From Streptomyces sp. YIM 130001 (GTDB taxonomy: Bacteria > Actinomycetota > Actinomycetes > Streptomycetales > Streptomycetaceae): a stretch of DNA of 64,000 nt. A program made the translations under genes and the position numbers. The DNA is taken from assembly GCF_003574445.1 (NCBI RefSeq), contig NZ_KZ984556.1, positions 238,721 to 302,720 of the forward strand, given 5' to 3'. How positions within the stretch are numbered: position 1 is the stretch's first letter; each line of letters opens with the position of its first letter. The notes under the pieces are model-generated. The model searched no databases. It was given only the letters and a program-made list of their open reading frames with translations, and was not told the origin of the DNA. Below, piece by piece: positions 59,003 to 64,000 of the stretch.

Positions 59003-59377
59003 CTAGGAGCGGGAGCCGACGCTCGAGGAGGACGCGCCGTCAGGACCGGCGCTCTGCTCGCTCTCGCCGTAGTAGGCGTCGCCGTTGCCGTCGATACCGC
59101 TGACGGTGCTCTCGGAGGACGCCCCGTCAGGACCGGCCATCCGCTCCGACTCGGCGAACGACGGACCCGACGCGCCCTGCTGACCGCCCAGCCACCCGCC
59201 GGTCATGTCGCCGAGGAAGCCCGACCCGATGTGGCTCGTGGCGGCGCCGTTCTCGGTCGCCACGGCGGTGTGCTCGCCGTAGACCGGGCCGGCGTCCGCG
59301 AACGCCGCCCCGGCGCCGCCGATCAGAAACGGCACGACGACCGCGCCGACTGCCAGTGCCTTGGGGATGCTGCGCAT
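59003..59377 (-). CDS. Small secreted protein with AGPDGASS repeats
   Basis: A 124-residue exported protein. Signal peptide RSIPKALAVGAVVVPFLIGG with cleavage near AFADA. The mature part is Gly/Ser/acidic and contains two AGPDGASS-S units (ERMAGPDGASSESTVSG; QSAGPDGASSSSVGS). There is no membrane helix or sorting signal. ATG 59377 has GAGGA upstream. It lies between a peptidoglycan hydrolase and a sortase locus, suggesting a cell-surface role, but no function is recognised. Confidence 0.65.
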   Translation of the reverse strand: MRSIPKALAVGAVVVPFLIGGAGAAFADAGPVYGEHTAVATENGAATSHIGSGFLGDMTGGWLGGQQGASGPSFAESERMAGPDGASSESTVSGIDGNGDAYYGESEQSAGPDGASSSSVGSRS

Positions 59378-59762
59378 GAATGATTCCTCACGTTGTTCCG
59401 TACGAGCGGAGTGACGCCCGGTCCGGCACCTGGGGAAGCACGGTCCGAGCCCGGCGGCGACGGGAGATCTCCGCTCTCGTATCTCCGCCGCCACCTCGCA
59501 TTCGGCTCCGGCGGTAAGGGGGATTGCCCTGAAGGTGAGCCAATTCTCCTATTCATTCGGGAGAGTGAGGAATCACCCCTCCTGCCGCACATACGATCCA
59601 CTGCCCCTTACATGCCCCCTACGTCCGGCCGCCCCGCTCGGCCCGAAAATTCCGTGGCGGCACAGACCAATCCCTCGGGCCGTCCGCTCCGAATAGGAGG
59701 CATCAGCGACCGAACGCAGTTCTGCACTTCGTGCCGGGGCTGCCGAGAGGGGATGCATCTTC
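59378..59762. other. Divergent intergenic region
   Basis: No gene is seen in these 385 bases. An imperfect inverted repeat TCTCCT/GGGAGA lies near 59545-59564. The promoters of the small secreted protein (minus) and the CHRD protein (plus) must lie here but cannot be assigned. Confidence 0.4.
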
Positions 59763-60602
59763 GTGATAGTCCGACGCTCAACTCGCCTCACCGCACTGCT
59801 GGTTCTGCCCGCGGCGCTCAGCCTCGCGGTCGCCGTGCCGGCGATGGCCCACGACGGACACGAGGGGCACAAGTCCGGTACGGCCAAGGCCGAGGACGGC
59901 GACACGTACCAGATCGACCTGGCCCAGCTGAACGGCTCCGGCGCGAGCGGCGCCGCCCTCGTCAGCCTCGACGGCAAGAAGCTGACCGTGAAGGTGGACG
60001 CCAAGGGACTCGTCCCCGGCCAGCCGCACGCCCAGCACATCCACGGTTCCACCGACGGCCACGACTTCCGCTGCCCGGACAAGAGCGCGGACAAGAACGG
60101 CGACGGCATCGTCACCACCGCCGAGGGCCTGCCGGTGTACGGCGACATCAACATCTCCCTGACCACCAAGGGCGACACGTCCAAGGACAGCGGTCTGGCC
60201 GTCGACCGGATGCCGGCCGCGGACAAGGACGGCAACCTCAAGTACTCCCGCACCATCCCCGTGTCGCAGGACGTCGCCGATCACCTCAAGGACCTGCACG
60301 TCGTCCAGCACGGCATCGACCCGAACGGCAACGGCAAGTACGACTTCGGCAAGGGCAAGAGCGAACTCGACCCGAAGCTCCCGCAGGAGGCGACCGCGCC
60401 TGCGACCTGCGGCATGGTCAAGGGCGCAGCGGTCGGCTCCATGCCGGTCGGCGGCGTCGAGACCGGCACCGGCGCCCCGCAGGGGGACAGCATGTCCACG
60501 GGGCTGCTCGCCGCCGGAGGCGCGTCCGTGCTGGCCGCGGGCGGACTCTTCGTCCTGCGCCGTCGCAACCGTACCGACGCGGCGGCCGGCCACCAGGGCT
60601 GA
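59763..60602 (+). CDS. CHRD-domain surface protein, probable sortase substrate
   Basis: A 279-residue exported protein. Signal peptide LTALLVLPAALSLAVAVPAMA, a His-rich start (HDGHEGHK), then a CHRD-like beta domain (50-215: YQIDLAQLNGSGASGAALVS; GLVPGQPHAQHIHG; VVQHGIDPNGNGKYDF). The C-terminus has PVGGVETG (228-235), a hydrophobic helix (246-265) and RRRNRTD, the same layout as the surface protein at 12866-14143. GTG 59763 is chosen; its ribosome site (AGGGG) is distant. A class F sortase gene follows 168 bases downstream. Metal or ligand binding is suggested by the His-rich parts. Confidence 0.82.
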   Translation: MIVRRSTRLTALLVLPAALSLAVAVPAMAHDGHEGHKSGTAKAEDGDTYQIDLAQLNGSGASGAALVSLDGKKLTVKVDAKGLVPGQPHAQHIHGSTDGHDFRCPDKSADKNGDGIVTTAEGLPVYGDINISLTTKGDTSKDSGLAVDRMPAADKDGNLKYSRTIPVSQDVADHLKDLHVVQHGIDPNGNGKYDFGKGKSELDPKLPQEATAPATCGMVKGAAVGSMPVGGVETGTGAPQGDSMSTGLLAAGGASVLAAGGLFVLRRRNRTDAAAGHQG

Positions 60603-60770
60603 GCCGCGACGGAAACGGACAGCCGGCCGGGCCGCGGTCCGGACGACGATCCGGACCGGCGGCCCGGCCACGGCGCGGGCTCCGGCACAGGAGCGGATAC
60701 GGGCACGGGCGCGGCCGTGAGGCGCTCACGCCGGACAGGCATCGGAAGAGGCAGAGGGTCAGGGGACGCC

Positions 60771-61610
60771 ATGAGCGGGACGCACAACGCCGAGGACGAC
60801 GGGCACGGAGGCGGGAAACCACCTGAGCCCGGCGCCGAGGAGCGGCCCGGCGGCGAGGAGCCGGTCGAGGAGAAGCCCGACCACGGGGATCCGGTCGAGG
60901 AGAAGCCCGACGATGCGGAGCCCGGCCCCGAGAAGCCGTCTCGCCCCCTCCGCAGGCGCCTGCTGATCGTCGGCGCCGTGGCGGCCACGGTCATCACCGG
61001 CGGCCTCGTGGTGGCGCTCGGGACGGACGACGATCCCGCCCGGCCCCCACCCGTCTCCGCCTCGTCCACCGGCAAGGCGGGCAGCGGATCCGCCGACCCC
61101 GGCAAGGCCGGCCCGTCGCCCCGGCAGGGCAGCAAGATCGCCCAACCACTCCCCGCTTCCCGCCCGTCGGGCATCTCCATCCCTTCTCTCAAGGTCACCT
61201 CGACCCTGGAGAAGCTGGACCTGGACAAGAACCGCGCCATGGAAACCCCACGCGACCCGGACAAGGCCGGCTGGTACCGGCCCGGGCCGACCCCCGGCGC
61301 ACTCGGCCCGTCGGTCATCGCCGGGCACGTCACGTGGAACGGGGAGCGATCCGTGTTCTTCGAGCTCGCCGAGCTCGCCCCGGGCGACCGGATCGACGTG
61401 AAACGGGCGGACGGCCGCACGGCTCACTTCACGGTCGACCGCACCGCGGTCTACCCCAAGGACCGCTTCCCCACGGTCGAGGTCTACCGCAACATCGACC
61501 ATGCGGGCCTGCGCCTGATCACCTGCGGTGGCACGTACTCCGAGGCCGACCGCCGCTACGCCGACAACGTGATCGTCTACGCGACGTTGACCGGAAGCAC
61601 CGGCGGCTGA
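60771..61610 (+). CDS. Class F sortase
   Basis: A 279-residue membrane transpeptidase. A cytosolic acidic N-terminus with repeated PVEEKPD units (31-55), a transmembrane helix at 63-83, a Ser/Pro linker, then the sortase core: GISIPSLKVTSTLEKLDL, catalytic H186 in VIAGHVTW, C252 in LRLITCGG and Arg at 261-262. ATG 60771 (AGGGGA 5 bases upstream) is preferred to GTG 60717. Upstream is a protein with a sorting-signal-like C-terminus, its likely substrate. It is a paralogue of the sortase at 12253. Confidence 0.9.
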   Translation: MSGTHNAEDDGHGGGKPPEPGAEERPGGEEPVEEKPDHGDPVEEKPDDAEPGPEKPSRPLRRRLLIVGAVAATVITGGLVVALGTDDDPARPPPVSASSTGKAGSGSADPGKAGPSPRQGSKIAQPLPASRPSGISIPSLKVTSTLEKLDLDKNRAMETPRDPDKAGWYRPGPTPGALGPSVIAGHVTWNGERSVFFELAELAPGDRIDVKRADGRTAHFTVDRTAVYPKDRFPTVEVYRNIDHAGLRLITCGGTYSEADRRYADNVIVYATLTGSTGG

Positions 61611-61639
61611 GCGGGAGTTGTCCGGAGTCGTCCCCCGCG

Positions 61640-62650
61640 CTACCGCAGCGGTTCACTCAGTTCCACCGAGCGCAGGGCCGCCGCAAGGGCGCGGTCGTCT
61701 CCGACATCCAGGGCCGTGTCGGTCAGTTTGATCACGTGCTCGTCGCCGTGTGCCAGGGCCTGGTCGACGACATCGCCGGCCGTGACGGCGCCGGGGAGTT
61801 CGTAGGCGACCGGGGCGTCCGGGGCGTACATCGCGGTCACCGCGGCGGACGCCGTCCACGCGGCCCGCAGGCTCGGCACCCACAGGGCGCAGGGCAGGGC
61901 GGGCAGGGTGCGCAGTACGGCGTTGGGCGCGGTGGCGGCGTGGACCAGCATCGTCTCTTCGCCGTGGCCGTGAGTGGCGTAGCGGTGGGTGGCCGCCCGG
62001 ACGAGATCCGTGAGGTGGCGCTTCGCCTCGTCCGGGTCCGTGACCGTGGCCGCCCACACCGGCAGCGCGGTGACCCGGCCGAGCCGGTCGGGGAAGCCGC
62101 CGGTCCGTTCGGTCAGCGGCACCACCGCGTCGAGCGCGGCGTCCGCGCGGTCCGCTCCGGGCAGCGGCGTGACGTCGCCGACGGCATGGTGCCTGGCCGC
62201 CCAGTAGCCGAGCCCGTGGGCCAGCTCGTCGAGGCGCGGCCGGGTGGCTTCGCCGGCGAGCAGGGTGCGTACGGCGTGGCCCACGCGGATGGCCGGGTGG
62301 GTCGAGCCGCCGTACATGCCGGGCAGCAGCCGGGGCCACCACTCGGTGAGCACGTCGCGCCACGGGCGCTCGGCGATCTCGCGCCGGAAGTACCCGATCC
62401 AGTCGGCCGCCCGGCTCGGATCGCCGAGCGCGGCACGCCAGTTGGCGTCCGTCACCGGTTCGACCGCGGCCGGGAACTCCTCGAGCTTGCTCGCGTACAG
62501 GTCGAGCCACCGGTGCACCGACGCGGCCCTGCCGTGCGCGGCGAGGGCCTCCACGGCCATCGGCGCGTGGTTGGTGAGCCGTCCGAGCCGCTCCGGGCCC
62601 GTGGCGTGCAGTCGCTGAAGGGCCTCGTCGAGAACGCCTGTCGTATCCAT
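61640..62650 (-). CDS. Questin oxidase family protein
   Basis: A 336-residue protein of the PF14027 family, related to fungal Baeyer-Villiger-type questin oxidase GedK/AstO. FTNHAP-like RLTNHAPMAVEALAAHGR opens it, followed by WWPRLLPGMYGGSTHPAIRV with conserved His residues and HAATAPNAVLRTLPALP. It carries no known cofactor-binding motif. ATG 62650 is supported by the conserved N-terminus. It is on the same strand as, and downstream of, the broken N-acetyltransferase. Its bacterial substrates are unknown. Confidence 0.85.
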   Translation of the reverse strand: MDTTGVLDEALQRLHATGPERLGRLTNHAPMAVEALAAHGRAASVHRWLDLYASKLEEFPAAVEPVTDANWRAALGDPSRAADWIGYFRREIAERPWRDVLTEWWPRLLPGMYGGSTHPAIRVGHAVRTLLAGEATRPRLDELAHGLGYWAARHHAVGDVTPLPGADRADAALDAVVPLTERTGGFPDRLGRVTALPVWAATVTDPDEAKRHLTDLVRAATHRYATHGHGEETMLVHAATAPNAVLRTLPALPCALWVPSLRAAWTASAAVTAMYAPDAPVAYELPGAVTAGDVVDQALAHGDEHVIKLTDTALDVGDDRALAAALRSVELSEPLR

Positions 62651-62784
62651 GAGCAGGACGCTAGGCGGGCGGCAGCGGGAGCGTAACGGGCCGGGGACCT
62701 AGGTCCTGAGACGCGCGTCTTCGGACTCCGGCCCTGGTCATCGCGCGTCTCCTGCTCCCGCTGCTCCCGCGCGGACGCCGGGCC

Positions 62785-62829
62785 GGTCAGCCGGGTCAGG
62801 CGGGTCAGGCGGGTCAGGCGGGTCAGGCG
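62785..62829. repeat. 9-bp tandem array GGTCAGGCG x5
   Basis: Four perfect copies preceded by the variant GGTCAGCCG. In the minus-strand frame of the N-acetyltransferase remnant they would encode repeated Thr-Arg-Leu. Confidence 0.9.
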
Positions 62830-63659
62830 GGTCACGAGGAGGTCGGCCTCCCGGGGGTCCGTGCGGACACCGAAGACGTCGCCGAGGAGCTGGGGCACGT
62901 GCTGTGGCTCGACGGTCTCGGTGGCCGGGTCGCGGTCGGGGCACTCCGTGGTCCAGGTCAGGACGTCGAGGGTGTCGTGCCGGTCCGTGCGCAGCCGCTG
63001 GATGTACGGGCGGGTGACGAACGGGGAGCGGTGGTGCGTGGCCACGTAGTGGTTCCCGACGGCGTAGTCGACGGGGTACTGCGGGGTCTCGGTGAAGACC
63101 TGCCGCACCGTCCAGCCCTCGGGTCCCTCCGGGCCGTCTCCGCGCTGGTGCACCGCCCGTCCCGGGGAGCCGCGGGTGAGGGTCCGGCGGTGCAGCAGGT
63201 ACGGCCAGGGTCCGGCTTCGCTGCGGCTGCCGTCGGCGAGTTCGAGGGGCTCCAGCGGACTGGCTCCGAAGCCGATGTCGTGCAGCCGACGGGTGCCGTC
63301 CAGGTCCACGATCAGCATGGCGTGGGTCGCCGGCCGGGGGGGGTGCCGGCGTCGGCGCCGAGCTGCACGCGGGCGGAGACGGCGGTGAAGCGGAATCCGA
63401 GCTTCTCGAGCGCGGCGGCGAAGAGCACGGTGCGCTCGTAGCAGTAACCGCCCCGGCCCCTGCGCACCAGCTAGTCCTGGACCGACGGCAGGTCGAGGCG
63501 CACCTCGCGGTACAGGAAGCTGTCGATGGTGTCCCACCGCACGGTCAGTACGTGTGCGCGTTGCAGGGCGCGCAGTGTCTCGAGGGTGGGTGCTCGGTCG
63601 CCCTCGTAGCCGAGGTGCGCGAGACAGGCGTCCAGGTCGAGGTGCCCACTGCCCCACAT
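62785..63659 (-). pseudogene. Arylamine N-acetyltransferase, broken
   Basis: The N-terminal part (ATG 63659: MWGSGHLDLDACLAHLGYEG; EVRLDLPSVQD) stops at an in-frame TAG, 63471-63473, exactly where family members have Lys in QDKLVRR. The same frame continues with the catalytic-Cys motif RGRGGYCYERTVLF. At a run of eight C (minus strand, 63336-63343) the frame shifts, after which PATHAMLIVDLDGTRRLHDIGFG supplies the His and Asp of the triad. After that the frame reads through a 9-bp array with no proper stop. At least two lesions make it non-functional unless they are assembly errors. Confidence 0.82.
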
Positions 63660-63832
63660 ATCAGGCTCAACCGCCTGGTCCCGAGCCGCTGTTCCGGTGG
63701 GGCCGTCGACGTGCCGGAGCGACCCCCTACTGCGGTAGCACCCCCGTCTTGGCTCCCGGGTATGACGCCCGGCGCGCGGCCGCCCCCGCACACTCCGGGC
63801 GTCGGCACGAGAAGCACACGAGAGGGCGGACC

Positions 63833-64000
63833 ATGAGGCTACGCAAGGGCACTCGGCGGCAGGCGGACGAGTGGACGGAGGCGGAAGCCGCCCACGCACA
63901 GGCCACGCAGGCCGCACAGGCCGCACAGGCCGCACAGGCCGCACAGGCTCAGGGGGATTCTGGTCTTGCGGTGGAGTTGCGGGGTGTGCGGCGGGTGTTT
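63833..64000 (+). CDS. Probable ABC transporter ATP-binding protein (5' part only)
   Basis: 56 residues before the window ends. ATG 63833 has AGAGGGCGG upstream. A Glu/Ala-rich start leads into an Ala-Ala-Gln repeat from a 9-bp DNA array, then LAVELRGVRRVF, which looks like the first strand of an ABC ATPase domain. Walker A is not reached, so the call is tentative. Confidence 0.5.
   Translation, partial: MRLRKGTRRQADEWTEAEAAHAQATQAAQAAQAAQAAQAQGDSGLAVELRGVRRVF
63902..63946. repeat. 9-bp tandem array GCCGCACAG x4-5 in coding sequence
   Basis: One variant (GCCACGCAG) and four perfect copies encode Ala-Ala-Gln repeats near the N-terminus of the last gene. Confidence 0.9.

Overview
This is a high-GC actinobacterial chromosome segment, almost certainly Streptomyces. 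The pointers are third-position G/C codon use, many GTG starts, AGGAGG-type ribosome sites, the gene order rho-thrB-thrC-hom-lysA, class F sortases, Ku/LigD end-joining genes, a DUF574-type methyltransferase and a GTCCGGCGCTTGAGGACAA-type intergenic repeat.

Layout. 1-9449 is a minus-strand block: rho (cut by the window edge), the threonine/lysine genes thrB, thrC, hom and lysA, a catalytically empty ArgRS relative (NrtL) in the place where other actinobacteria carry argS, and a single-domain response regulator. tRNA-Arg(CCG) at 9806-9877 has been used as an attachment site. A 42-bp copy of its 3' part recurs at 11967-12008, bounding a 2.2-kb integrated remnant that holds a Beta-family protein and a broken GNAT-like gene but no integrase. 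12253-14143 is a sortase F / surface-protein operon. 14506-24405 holds a Tat-exported discoidin-domain protein under a perfect LacI-type palindrome, an AraC regulator, and a hydrolase plus two ABC half-exporters with a glutamine amidotransferase. 24827-32485 is a probable carbohydrate or organic-acid catabolic locus: secreted propeller protein, BNR-repeat protein, MHS-type MFS transporter, FAD oxidoreductase and IclR regulator. A TTGCACGATNTGCA motif is shared by its two control regions.

32610-38439 carries two methyltransferases, a NERD-domain protein and a YgiB/YgiC-like pair. 38725-43278 is a ribose-type uptake operon (ATPase, a fused permease/binding protein, ribokinase). 43677-47168 is an NHEJ locus (Ku, LigD-type polymerase, LigD-type ligase). 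47272-50198 is a SEDS/class B PBP pair for cell-wall synthesis. 50249-55952 carries an MFS drug exporter, a cupin, an XRE regulator whose mRNA looks leaderless, and two divergent diiron-oxygenase-like genes. 56128-58870 has an ABC ATPase fragment, a TetR regulator and a secreted NlpC/P60 hydrolase. 59003-61610 is a second class F sortase neighbourhood. 61640-64000 has a questin-oxidase homologue, a broken arylamine N-acetyltransferase and the start of a probable ABC ATPase.

The most interesting observations are: (i) both surface proteins beside the two class F sortases end with the same P-x-G-x-V-x-T-G / membrane helix / Arg tail pattern instead of LPXTG; (ii) NrtL looks like a domesticated argS relic within 1 kb of a tRNA-Arg gene; (iii) the IclR-linked motif pair in the FAD/BNR locus; (iv) several independent 9-bp tandem arrays, some inside coding sequence.
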